A program made the position numbers and the translations under genes. Below are positions 1 through 5,399 of a stretch of 10,486 nucleotides of DNA, piece after piece; position 1 is the first letter of the stretch, and every line of letters begins with the position of its first letter. This DNA is from Actinomycetota bacterium (GTDB taxonomy: Bacteria > Actinomycetota > Acidimicrobiia > Acidimicrobiales > Microtrichaceae), in contig SXMI01000253.1 in assembly GCA_005777415.1 (NCBI GenBank), forward strand, positions 1 through 10,486. Direction: 5' to 3'. Under the pieces are notes generated by a model. The model did no database searches. It saw only the letters and a list, made by a program, of their open reading frames with translations, and was not told the origin of the DNA.

Positions 1-342
1 CGTCTCGCCCTTCCAGGCGAACACCGGGACGCCGCGGGGGTCCTCGACGGTGCCCTGGGGACCGACCGCGATGGCGGCGGCAGCTTCGTCCTGGGTCGAG
101 AAGATGTTGCAGCTCGCCCAGCGGACCTCGGCGCCGAGCGCCGTGAGCGTCTCGATCAGGACGGCCGTCTGGACCGTCATGTGGAGCGAGCCGGTGATCC
201 GGGCGCCGGCCAGCGGCCGTTCGTCGCCGTAGGTCGCCCGGATCGCCATGAGGCCGGGCATCTCGTGCTCCGCCAGTTCGATCTGCTTGCGGCCCAGCGG
301 GGCGAGCGAGAGGTCGGCGACCTTGAAGTCGGTGAACGTCAT
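1..342 (-). CDS. ahcY: Adenosylhomocysteinase, N-terminal part (cut by left edge)
   Basis: Hydrolyses S-adenosylhomocysteine to adenosine and homocysteine in the cytoplasm using bound NAD+, which relieves product inhibition of methyltransferases. The visible 114 residues begin MTFTDFKVADLSLAPLGRKQ and carry the family's N-terminal substrate-domain signatures: a GRKQIELAEHEMPGLMAIR stretch (17-35), GSLHMTVQTAVLIETL (51-66, with the substrate-contacting His54 and Thr56) and CNIFSTQDEAAAAIA (78-92). The C-terminal NAD-binding domain lies outside the window. The ATG at 342 is supported by GGAGGA at 351-356, eight bases upstream, and by the family N-terminus. It is transcribed away from the plus-strand lipoprotein gene. 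The 110-base leader may be structured (see separate entry). The identification is very secure; only the incompleteness limits it. Confidence 0.97.
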   Translation of the reverse strand, partial: MTFTDFKVADLSLAPLGRKQIELAEHEMPGLMAIRATYGDERPLAGARITGSLHMTVQTAVLIETLTALGAEVRWASCNIFSTQDEAAAAIAVGPQGTVEDPRGVPVFAWKGET

Positions 343-395
343 GGGGGCGGTCCTCCTGCCGCAGCGCGCGGCGACCTGTTCGAGTGGCGTCGACG

Positions 396-448
396 CCGGG
401 CTCGGACCGTCTGGTCCCCAACCGACTGGTCCTCGCAGGACAGCCCGG
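396..448 (-). promoter_or_regulatory. Candidate structured 5' leader of ahcY (three nested stems)
   Basis: Read as minus-strand RNA, CCGGGCT (448-442) can pair with AGCCCGG (402-396) as a 7-bp closing stem. Inside it are two perfect hairpins: GTCCT-GCG-AGGAC (441-429) and GGACC-AGAC-GGTCC (417-404), separated by 11 bases. The closing stem abuts the first hairpin directly and is one base from the second, giving a three-way-junction shape. GGTCC at 408-404 could instead pair with GGACC at 432-428, so two exclusive folds exist. A palindrome, GGCGTCGACGCC (386-397), overlaps the closing stem by two bases. This is inverted-repeat evidence only. It matches no SAM or SAH riboswitch consensus that I remember. 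GC-rich sequence folds easily, so a chance origin is possible. Confidence 0.35.
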
Positions 449-458
449 ACGACATCGG

Positions 459-464
459 AGACTA
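459..464 (-). promoter_or_regulatory. Putative -10 element (TAGTCT) for ahcY
   Basis: TAGTCT on the minus strand fits the TANNNT pattern seen at other starts in this window. Transcription would begin near 452, a few bases before the first stem of the candidate structured leader, giving a leader of about 110 bases that ends with the GGAGGA site. No convincing -35 hexamer is visible. Confidence 0.35.
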
Positions 465-482
465 GCGCAACATCGCTGCGGG

Positions 483-564
483 CCGACACGACGGGACCGA
501 CACGACGGGACCGACACGACCGGGCCGACCAACCAGGCCGACCAACCAGGCCGACACGACCGGG
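483..564. repeat. Tandem repeat, six units of 13-14 bp
   Basis: Six head-to-tail units all start with CCGAC: CCGACACGACGGGA twice (483-510), CCGACACGACCGGG (511-524), CCGACCAACCAGG twice (525-550), then CCGACACGACCGGG again (551-564). The pattern is A A A' B B A'. It lies entirely in the non-coding gap, upstream of the putative ahcY promoter at 459-464 and downstream of the alternative hexamer at 579-584. It could be a set of regulator binding sites or simple slippage-derived repeats. Without unique spacers it is not a CRISPR array. Confidence 0.85.
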
Positions 565-578
565 TCCACCATGCTCCG

Positions 579-584
579 ACCCTA
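579..584 (-). promoter_or_regulatory. Possible distal -10 element (TAGGGT) towards ahcY
   Basis: TAGGGT on the minus strand is identical to the hexamer in front of manB. If used, the transcript would include the whole tandem repeat and have a leader of about 230 bases before ahcY. It has no recognisable -35 partner. Confidence 0.25.
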
Positions 585-590
585 GTCCCG

Positions 591-596
591 TAGCGT
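591..596 (+). promoter_or_regulatory. Possible -10 element (TAGCGT) for the lipoprotein gene
   Basis: TAGCGT on the plus strand fits TANNNT and would give a leader of about 65 bases containing the inverted repeat at 631-649 and the GGAGG site at 658-662. No -35 element is evident. It lies seven bases from the minus-strand TAGGGT at 579-584, so the two could be back-to-back promoters. Confidence 0.25.
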
Positions 597-630
597 CGCC
601 CCTGCGCCGGGACGCGGCGCCGCACACGAC

Positions 631-649
631 CGCCCGAACCGTTCGGGCG
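631..649. promoter_or_regulatory. 19-base inverted repeat before the lipoprotein gene
   Basis: CGCCCGAACCGTTCGGGCG is a perfect 9-bp inverted repeat around a single central base. It ends nine bases before the Shine-Dalgarno site of the lipoprotein gene. It could be a dimeric regulator's operator or, in RNA, a 7-bp hairpin with a 5-base loop near the ribosome binding site. The symmetry is directly visible; the function is not. Confidence 0.4.
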
Positions 650-668
650 CGACCCACGGAGGTCATCG

Positions 669-1334
669 ATGCCCCACCGACCACACCGGCCGACACGATC
701 GCTCGCCGCCGGGCTGATCGGCGTCGTCGCCCTGCTCGGCGTCGCCGCCTGCGGCAACTCGACCGAGGAGACGACCACGACAGCCGCTCCGGCGAGCACC
801 ACCACCACCCCGCCCAACAACGAGGAAGCCACCAAGATCTTCGACGAGCAGATCCAGCAGGAGCTGCAGACGGTCGGCTGCTACCGGGGCAACATCGACG
901 GGATCCTCGGCCCGGCCTCGGACGAGGCGATCCTCGAGTTCCAGCGCGCCGAGGGCCTGTCGGCCGATGGCGAGCTCGGCCCCAAGACCGAGGCGGCGCT
1001 GAAGTCCGCCGTGGCTGCGGGCAAGAAGGTCTGCACCCCCAGCTCGTCGACGACCACCACGCCGAAGACCTCCACCACCAAGCCCAACACGACCCTCGCC
1101 CCGAACGACGCCCCCTGCACGGCGACGGCGCTCCTGAAGGGCCTGCCGTCGGAGGGCGAGAAGATCACCCGCTTCGTCTGCGCCGGCGGTTGGGCGGCCG
1201 GATCGCTCGACAACGGGTCGAAGTTCATCCTCAAGGCCCAGAACGGCGCCTGGTACGCCCCGGCACAGGACCCCTGCGGTTCGGCGAGCGCCGGGTTGGA
1301 TCCGGCGATCCTCGAGGCCGGCTGCGGGGGCTGA
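669..1334 (+). CDS. Lipoprotein with a peptidoglycan-binding-like domain
   Basis: This is a predicted exported, lipid-anchored protein of 221 residues. An Arg/His-containing n-region and hydrophobic stretch (11-27) end in the lipobox VAAC, so Cys28 would be lipidated after signal peptidase II cleavage. A Thr/Ala/Pro-rich spacer follows (31-50). Residues about 56-112 resemble a PG_binding_1 fold, with QTVGCYRGNIDGILGPASDEA and EFQRAEGLSADGELGPKTEAAL. A second Thr/Ser/Pro linker (123-147) leads to a C-terminal domain (about 148-221) that I do not recognise and that contains Cys150, Cys171, Cys203 and Cys219, possibly two disulfides. The ATG at 669 is supported by GGAGG at 658-662. The gene is a lone plus-strand unit between ahcY and the isomerase gene and ends at a strong hairpin. 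I infer cell-wall association; no enzymatic motif is visible. Confidence 0.9.
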   Translation: MPHRPHRPTRSLAAGLIGVVALLGVAACGNSTEETTTTAAPASTTTTPPNNEEATKIFDEQIQQELQTVGCYRGNIDGILGPASDEAILEFQRAEGLSADGELGPKTEAALKSAVAAGKKVCTPSSSTTTTPKTSTTKPNTTLAPNDAPCTATALLKGLPSEGEKITRFVCAGGWAAGSLDNGSKFILKAQNGAWYAPAQDPCGSASAGLDPAILEAGCGG

Positions 1335-1354
1335 CCCGCCCGGACGGCTGCATA

Positions 1355-1394
1355 TCGGTGCGTTCGGCGTCACATCCGGCGCCGAACGCACCGA
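1355..1394. terminator. Strong hairpin, probable bidirectional terminator
   Basis: TCGGTGCGTTCGGCG (1355-1369) and CGCCGAACGCACCGA (1380-1394) form a perfect 15-bp stem around a 10-base loop. It sits in the 73-base gap between the lipoprotein stop (1334) and the stop of the convergent isomerase gene (1408), so it could end transcription from both sides. Neither side has a clear U-tract, as is common for putative terminators in high-GC actinobacteria. Confidence 0.75.
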
Positions 1395-1407
1395 CTCACC
1401 GGCGGGT

Positions 1408-2445
1408 TCAGGGGGTGCGGAGCCAGCCCTTGAGCTCGTCGAGGATGTCCACCGGACCCGGGTCGACGCCCTCGTTGAACGCCATGTGGAGCGTCACGAG
1501 GTCGCCGAGCAGCACCAGGTCGAACAGCTGGGCGAGCGGCGTGTCGCCCGACGCCCGAACGGTCTCGATCCCGGCCACGACCTCGTCGCAGGCCTCGGCC
1601 ACGAAGTCGAAGCGCCGCCCCACGTTGCCGGGCTCCGAGTCGTACCGCAGGAACACCAAGGTGAACACCTGCCGGGTCACGTCGCCGTGCTGGGCCCAGC
1701 CGCACAACTCGTTGTGGGTGAGCTCGGGAATGCGGTTGCACCAGGACGGGACCTTGCAGTTCTCGTTGAACTGCCCCTTCCACCGCCAGGCCGCCACCTC
1801 GCCGAGCGGGCCGCCCCCGTAGACCAGCGGGATCGTGCGCCCGATCCGTCGGGCCAGGCCGGTGGCCACGTCGTCACCACCGCCGGCGAGCTCGTCCCGA
1901 CGCCGACGCAACTGGGTGACGGCGGAGTCGATCATGGACGAGGTGTCGGGAACCAACCCGAGCCGGTCCATCACCACCAGGAGGGGCGCGGTCACCGCCG
2001 CGATCCCGGCGCGGGGCATCGGGATGGACGAGTCCACCGGTACGACCGGTGCGCCGATGTCCGCCGCCAGGCGGACCAGTTCACCGCCCGACGCCACGAC
2101 CACGACCCGGGCACCGCGGTCGGCCGCCTCGGTCACGGCGCTCACCGTCTCCTCGGTGTTGCCGGAGAACGAGTTGGCGAACACCAGGGTGTCCGGGCCG
2201 ACGAACCCCGGGCACTCGTAGTGCTTGGAGACGACGATGGGCACGGAGCTCGAGGCGCTGAGCACGGCGGCCGCGGCGTCACCACCGATGCCGCTGCCGC
2301 CCATGCCGGCGACCAGCACGGACGTGACGCCCTCGCCGGACGGCAGCCCGTCGACGGCACGGGCCGATGCGGTCGCCTGCTCGAGCTGCTCGGGCAGACC
2401 GAGGGCGGCACCGAGCATGTCGAGGGTGTCGAGTCGGCCGGTCAC
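1408..2445 (-). CDS. SIS-domain phosphoglucose/phosphomannose isomerase family protein
   Basis: A 345-residue cytoplasmic protein of the dual-specificity PGI/PMI family, which interconverts fructose 6-phosphate with glucose 6-phosphate and/or mannose 6-phosphate. The N-terminal SIS domain shows the phosphosugar loop GMGGSGIGGD (48-56 region) and SFSGNTEET (92-100). The C-terminal half has the bact-PGI_C signatures RWKGQFNENCKVPSW (221-235) and RIPELTHNE (238-246), including the conserved Glu228 and His244 expected at the active site. It ends with FNEGVDPGPVDILDELKGWL, also typical of the family. The reading frame is open further upstream, but that part overlaps the Trm112-like gene; the GTG at 2445 gives the family N-terminus and has GAGGA at 2455-2459. 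The gap after the upstream stop (2451) is five bases, indicating co-transcription. Actinobacterial relatives beside manB are often annotated TobH-like and may have lost or changed activity, so the substrate is uncertain. Confidence 0.9.
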   Translation of the reverse strand: MTGRLDTLDMLGAALGLPEQLEQATASARAVDGLPSGEGVTSVLVAGMGGSGIGGDAAAAVLSASSSVPIVVSKHYECPGFVGPDTLVFANSFSGNTEETVSAVTEAADRGARVVVVASGGELVRLAADIGAPVVPVDSSIPMPRAGIAAVTAPLLVVMDRLGLVPDTSSMIDSAVTQLRRRRDELAGGGDDVATGLARRIGRTIPLVYGGGPLGEVAAWRWKGQFNENCKVPSWCNRIPELTHNELCGWAQHGDVTRQVFTLVFLRYDSEPGNVGRRFDFVAEACDEVVAGIETVRASGDTPLAQLFDLVLLGDLVTLHMAFNEGVDPGPVDILDELKGWLRTP

Positions 2446-2450
2446 GCCGA

Positions 2451-2699
2451 TCAGTCCTCGAACGTGGGGGCGATGCCCTCGGACTCCGCCCGGGCGACGA
2501 GCCGCTCGTGCGTGGCGGTGTCCACGGTCGTGGCCTCGTCGATCAGGAGGACCGGGATCCCGTCGCGCACCTCGTAGCTGCGGCGGAGACGCGGGTTGTA
2601 GAGCACCCGCTCGTCCGCGAAGTACAGCAGCGGGCCCTTGTCCTCGGGGCATGCGAGCACCTCGAGCAGCCGCGGGTCGAGTCGGTCGTCGGTCGTCAC
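2451..2699 (-). CDS. Trm112-like small protein (UPF0434 family)
   Basis: An 82-residue protein with the Trm112/UPF0434 pattern: LDPRLLEVLACPEDKGPL (8-25), then YNPRLRRSYEVRDGIPVLLIDEA (34-56). In eukaryotes and archaea Trm112 activates partner methyltransferases; in bacteria the role of these small proteins is unclear. The first zinc knuckle of canonical members (CPxC) is reduced here to Cys17-Pro-Glu-Asp, and no other Cys is present, so zinc binding is unlikely. I chose the GTG at 2699 over the in-frame GTG at 2732 because GGAGG (2708-2712) lies eight bases upstream and the extra 11 residues are not family-like. It sits between manB and the isomerase, an arrangement I recall from other actinobacteria, but nothing in it shows a direct role in sugar metabolism. 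Confidence 0.85.
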   Translation of the reverse strand: MTTDDRLDPRLLEVLACPEDKGPLLYFADERVLYNPRLRRSYEVRDGIPVLLIDEATTVDTATHERLVARAESEGIAPTFED

Positions 2700-2704
2700 C
2701 TGTG

Positions 2705-2768
2705 GTTCCTCCGGTCCGTTCCTCCGGGCCACCCCGGAGCGTGTGTTCCTCCCGGCTGCGCCGGGAAC
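2705..2768 (-). promoter_or_regulatory. Repeated Shine-Dalgarno-like boxes and hairpin before the Trm112-like gene
   Basis: In the 88-base gap after manB, the minus strand carries three GGAGGAAC-like boxes: CCGGAGGAAC ending at 2705, CCGGAGGAAC ending at 2718 and GGGAGGAAC ending at 2745. Only the first is correctly spaced for the GTG at 2699. The third box overlaps a perfect 6-bp hairpin, GCCGGG-CGC... read on the plus strand as CCCGGC-TGC-GCCGGG (2751-2765), which could be extended by GTT (2745-2747) with AAC (2766-2768) across a bulge. This may be local duplication, a standby ribosome site or a stability hairpin. Confidence 0.45.
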
Positions 2769-2787
2769 TGTCGACGTCGCTGGGCGA

Positions 2788-4173
2788 TCACCCCGTCATC
2801 ACCGCCTGCACCTCGGCCACCCGTGCCGCCACGGCGGCATCGTCGGCGGCCTCGACGTTCAGTCGGAGGAGCGGCTCGGTGTTCGACGGGCGGAGGTTGA
2901 ACCACCAGTCGCCGGCATCGACCGTCAGGCCGTCGAGCCGGTCCTGGCTCAGCTCGGCGTAGTGCTCCGCCACCCGCTCGATCACCGCGTGCGGGTCGTC
3001 GACCCGGGTGTTCAACTCACCCGAGTCCGCGTACCGCTCGAAGGGGCGGCGCAGCTCCGAGAGCGGCAGCCCGGTCGCCGACATCTGGCCCAGCACCACC
3101 ATGGAGGCGATCAGCCCGGAGTCCGCCCGGTAGTTGTCGAGGAAGTAGTAGTGCGCCGAGTGCTCGCCGCCGAACACCGCTCCCTCGTCAGCCATGAGCT
3201 TCTTGATGAACGAGTGACCGACCCGGCTCCGCACCGGCGTGCCGCCGTGCTCCCGGATGACCTCGGGCACGGCCTTGGAGCAGATCAGGTTGTGGATCAC
3301 CGTCCCGCCGCCGCGGGCGTCGAGGATGGCGGCGGCGATGATCGCCGTGGTGGTGGACCCCGACAGGGTCCGGCCCTGTTCGTCGACGAGCACGACCCGG
3401 TCGGCGTCGCCGTCGAAGGCGAGGCCGATGTCCGCTCCGGACTCGACGACTCGAGCCTGGAGCGCCTCCTGGTTCACCGGCTGGATCGGGTCCGCCGGGT
3501 GGTTGGGGAACGTGCCGTCGAGCTCGGGGTACAGGACCTCGAGCTCGAGCGGGAGCCGGGCGAACACGGCGGGCACGACGAGACCGCCCATGCCGTTGGC
3601 GGTGTCGGCGACGACCCGCATGGGACGCAGTGCGTCCACGTCGACGAACCCGCACACGTGCTCGACGAACTGCTCGAGCACGTCGAGCGAGGAAGTGCCA
3701 CCGGCCTCGGGCACGTCGGGGAGCCCACCGGCGAGCGAGACCTCGGCGAGCTCGCGGACCCGCAGGAGCCCGCTGTCCTCGCCGACGGGTCGGGCACCGG
3801 ACAGACAGAACTTGGTGCCGTTGTACTGGGCGGGGTTGTGCGAGGCCGTGAAGACAGCGGCCGGCGCGTCGAGCGAGCCGGAGGCGAAGTAGACCTCGTC
3901 GGTCGAGCAGAGCCCCAGGTCGACGACGTCGACGCCCCGGGAGCGGACGCCGTCGGCGAACGCAGCACTCATCTCGACGCCTGTCGGGCGCATGTCCCGG
4001 GCGACCAGGATCCGATCGATCGATCCACCCGAGGCGGCCGCCTCCTCGAGTGCGAACTCGGCGAAACCCACGCCGATGGCCCTGGCCAGCGACGGGTCGT
4101 ACTCGCCCGGGCAGACCCCGCGGACGTCGTAGGCCTTGACGATGGCCGCGAACGGCGACTCGGGAGCACCCAT
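2788..4173 (-). CDS. manB: Phosphomannomutase/phosphoglucomutase
   Basis: An alpha-D-phosphohexomutase of 461 residues that moves phosphate between C6 and C1 of mannose or glucose, supplying sugar 1-phosphate for GDP-mannose or UDP-glucose synthesis. Family motifs are in order: the active-site loop TASHNP with the phosphorylated serine at Ser111, the metal-binding loop DGDADR (254-259), the sugar-specificity loop GGEHSAHYYF (335-344) and the phosphate-binding loop RPSNTEP (428-434). The GEHS loop is that of PMM/PGM enzymes, which often accept both sugars. I prefer the ATG at 4173 over the GTG at 4194, because a TAGGGT hexamer (4181-4186) overlaps the longer start and lies seven bases before the ATG, consistent with a leaderless mRNA. 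It is the first gene of a three-gene unit with the Trm112-like protein and the isomerase. Whether Man or Glc is preferred cannot be read here. Confidence 0.93.
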   Translation of the reverse strand: MGAPESPFAAIVKAYDVRGVCPGEYDPSLARAIGVGFAEFALEEAAASGGSIDRILVARDMRPTGVEMSAAFADGVRSRGVDVVDLGLCSTDEVYFASGSLDAPAAVFTASHNPAQYNGTKFCLSGARPVGEDSGLLRVRELAEVSLAGGLPDVPEAGGTSSLDVLEQFVEHVCGFVDVDALRPMRVVADTANGMGGLVVPAVFARLPLELEVLYPELDGTFPNHPADPIQPVNQEALQARVVESGADIGLAFDGDADRVVLVDEQGRTLSGSTTTAIIAAAILDARGGGTVIHNLICSKAVPEVIREHGGTPVRSRVGHSFIKKLMADEGAVFGGEHSAHYYFLDNYRADSGLIASMVVLGQMSATGLPLSELRRPFERYADSGELNTRVDDPHAVIERVAEHYAELSQDRLDGLTVDAGDWWFNLRPSNTEPLLRLNVEAADDAAVAARVAEVQAVMTG

Positions 4174-4180
4174 CCGCTGC

Positions 4181-4186
4181 ACCCTA
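4181..4186 (-). promoter_or_regulatory. -10 element (TAGGGT) of a probable leaderless manB promoter
   Basis: TAGGGT on the minus strand is followed by seven bases and then the ATG of manB at 4173, so transcription would begin at or next to the start codon. There is no Shine-Dalgarno sequence before that ATG. The -35 region would fall in the short gap or in the 3' end of the upstream glycosyltransferase gene; no clear hexamer is seen. It would let manB be expressed independently of the glycosyltransferase genes upstream. Confidence 0.55.
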
Positions 4187-4214
4187 GTGGCCACCGGGGA
4201 CCGGTCCGGGACCG

Positions 4215-5399
4215 TCAGGAGACCGGCGGGAGGCGCTCGTCGCCCGGGGCCAGCTCGTAGTCGCCGAGCCGTGCGTGACGCCGGATGGCGAACAGGTCGG
4301 CGAGCAGCCGGGAGGTGTCACGGGCCAACCGGACGGTCGACCGGGACGAGTTCACCACCGTGACCGGGACCTCGACCAGGGTGAGCCGGTAGCGCTCCAC
4401 CAGGTGGAACACCTCCACGTCGAAGGCGAACCGGTCCACCGTGCAGTGGGAGAACACGAGCCGGGCCGCGTCCGAGCGCATGGCCTTCAGGCCGCACTGG
4501 GTGTCGCGGTACCGGCCGAGCAGCACGAGCCCGGTCAGCACGTTGACGACGCGACCACCGACCTCGCGGAGCCGCCCGGCCCGCACCACCGTCATGGTGT
4601 CGGTGTGCTGACGGCTGCCGACGGCGACGTCCCAGCCCTCCTCGACCCGCTCCACGAAGCGGACGAGCTGTGCCGGCGCGTAGGCCAGATCGGCGTCGAT
4701 GAACGCCACCGTCCGCCCGTCCGCAGCGAGCACGCCGGTCCGCACGGCCGCCCCCTTGCCGCGGTTGCGGTCCAACACGATGACCTGGTCGGCGCCGGCG
4801 GATCGGGCCGCCTCGGCGGTCCGGTCGTCGGACCCGTCGTCGACGACGACGACCTCCAGGCCTCCGTCGTCGGCCACGGAGGCGAGCTCCGAACGGATCC
4901 GGGCGATGGACGCACCGATGCGGTCGGCCTCACGGAAGGCCGGGACCACGACGCTGAGCCGGTGTCCGCCCGGCGGGGGTGGCCGGCGGCCCGGCCGCCG
5001 CTGGTCGTCCCGCACGTACTGCACCATCACCCGCCGGTAGTTGGCCACCCGGACGACGAATGCCGCCAGCAGCGCCGGCAGCTTGATGAGCACCAGCGCC
5101 CAGGCCCGTCGCGGGTCCAGCATCAGGTCCAGCCCGGTGACGATGGCGACGTCGGCGACCAGCGCGAGCGCGGCCGTCCCCAGGTAGGGCCCGGCGGACC
5201 GGTAGAAGCGCTGCGACGGGTCGTCGGGCAGGGTGAGCCAGCCGTGGAGCAGCCAGGACACGGCCGTCGCTGCAGCGACGGCTACGGCATCGGCGACCGG
5301 CACGGGCCAGCCGACCTGGAACCGCAGGGCGACGAGCAGCCCGATGTCGACCAGCGTGGCGATCGTCCCGATCAGGACGAAGCGCCGGAGCAGGTTCAC
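4215..5399 (-). CDS. GtrA-like membrane domain fused to a family 2 glycosyltransferase
   Basis: A 394-residue fusion. Residues 1-130 resemble GtrA/DPMS-type membrane domains: RRFVLIGTIATLVDIGLLVAL (5-25), then hydrophobic segments near 33-53, 70-90 and 98-118, ending in a GtrA-like RVANYRR. GtrA proteins are thought to flip polyprenyl-phosphate sugars. A basic/proline linker (129-147) leads to a GT-A domain of the polyprenyl-phosphate mannose/glucose synthase type (DPM1/ALG5-like): LSVVVPAFREADRI (148-161), VVVVDDGSDDRT (183-194), the metal-binding FIDADLAY (233-240) and DTQCGLKAMR (299-308). The likely reaction moves a sugar from a nucleotide-sugar to polyprenyl phosphate on the inner face. 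In most fusions I know of, GtrA is C-terminal, so this order is reversed. The GTG start overlaps the upstream stop as GTGA and has no Shine-Dalgarno site, implying translational coupling. Sugar identity is unknown. Confidence 0.88.
   Translation of the reverse strand: MNLLRRFVLIGTIATLVDIGLLVALRFQVGWPVPVADAVAVAAATAVSWLLHGWLTLPDDPSQRFYRSAGPYLGTAALALVADVAIVTGLDLMLDPRRAWALVLIKLPALLAAFVVRVANYRRVMVQYVRDDQRRPGRRPPPPGGHRLSVVVPAFREADRIGASIARIRSELASVADDGGLEVVVVDDGSDDRTAEAARSAGADQVIVLDRNRGKGAAVRTGVLAADGRTVAFIDADLAYAPAQLVRFVERVEEGWDVAVGSRQHTDTMTVVRAGRLREVGGRVVNVLTGLVLLGRYRDTQCGLKAMRSDAARLVFSHCTVDRFAFDVEVFHLVERYRLTLVEVPVTVVNSSRSTVRLARDTSRLLADLFAIRRHARLGDYELAPGDERLPPVS

Larger units (their letters stand above)
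343..668. other. Divergent intergenic region between ahcY and the lipoprotein gene
   Basis: This 326-base stretch separates two divergently transcribed genes. I see no convincing protein in it: plus-strand frames open across it translate to low-complexity Arg/Pro/Thr-rich sequence. From left to right it holds the ahcY Shine-Dalgarno site, a 12-base palindrome (386-397), nested inverted repeats (396-448), a promoter-like hexamer facing ahcY (459-464), a tandem repeat (483-564), facing promoter-like hexamers (579-584 minus, 591-596 plus), a 19-base inverted repeat (631-649) and the lipoprotein Shine-Dalgarno site (658-662). Confidence 0.85.

Noticed and set aside
343..464. Known SAH or SAM riboswitch upstream of ahcY
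   Set aside because: The conserved sequence blocks of those riboswitches, as I remember them, are not visible; only generic nested stems are, so it is reported as an unassigned candidate leader.
483..564. CRISPR-like array
   Set aside because: Units of 13-14 bp are directly adjacent without unique spacers, and no cas genes are present.
248..1822. Long plus-strand frame across the intergenic region, lipoprotein and isomerase genes
   Set aside because: It is low-complexity Arg/Pro/Thr-rich, spans two well-supported genes in other frames and crosses the terminator hairpin.
2446..2652. Upstream extension of the isomerase frame
   Set aside because: It overlaps most of the Trm112-like gene and its translation is Arg/Gly/Pro-rich and unlike the family.
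2700..2732. Longer Trm112-like start at the GTG at 2732
   Set aside because: No properly spaced ribosome site; the extra residues include the translated Shine-Dalgarno sequence of the 2699 start.
4174..4194. Longer manB start at the GTG at 4194
   Set aside because: The added seven residues overlap the TAGGGT hexamer, have no Shine-Dalgarno site and are not family-like.
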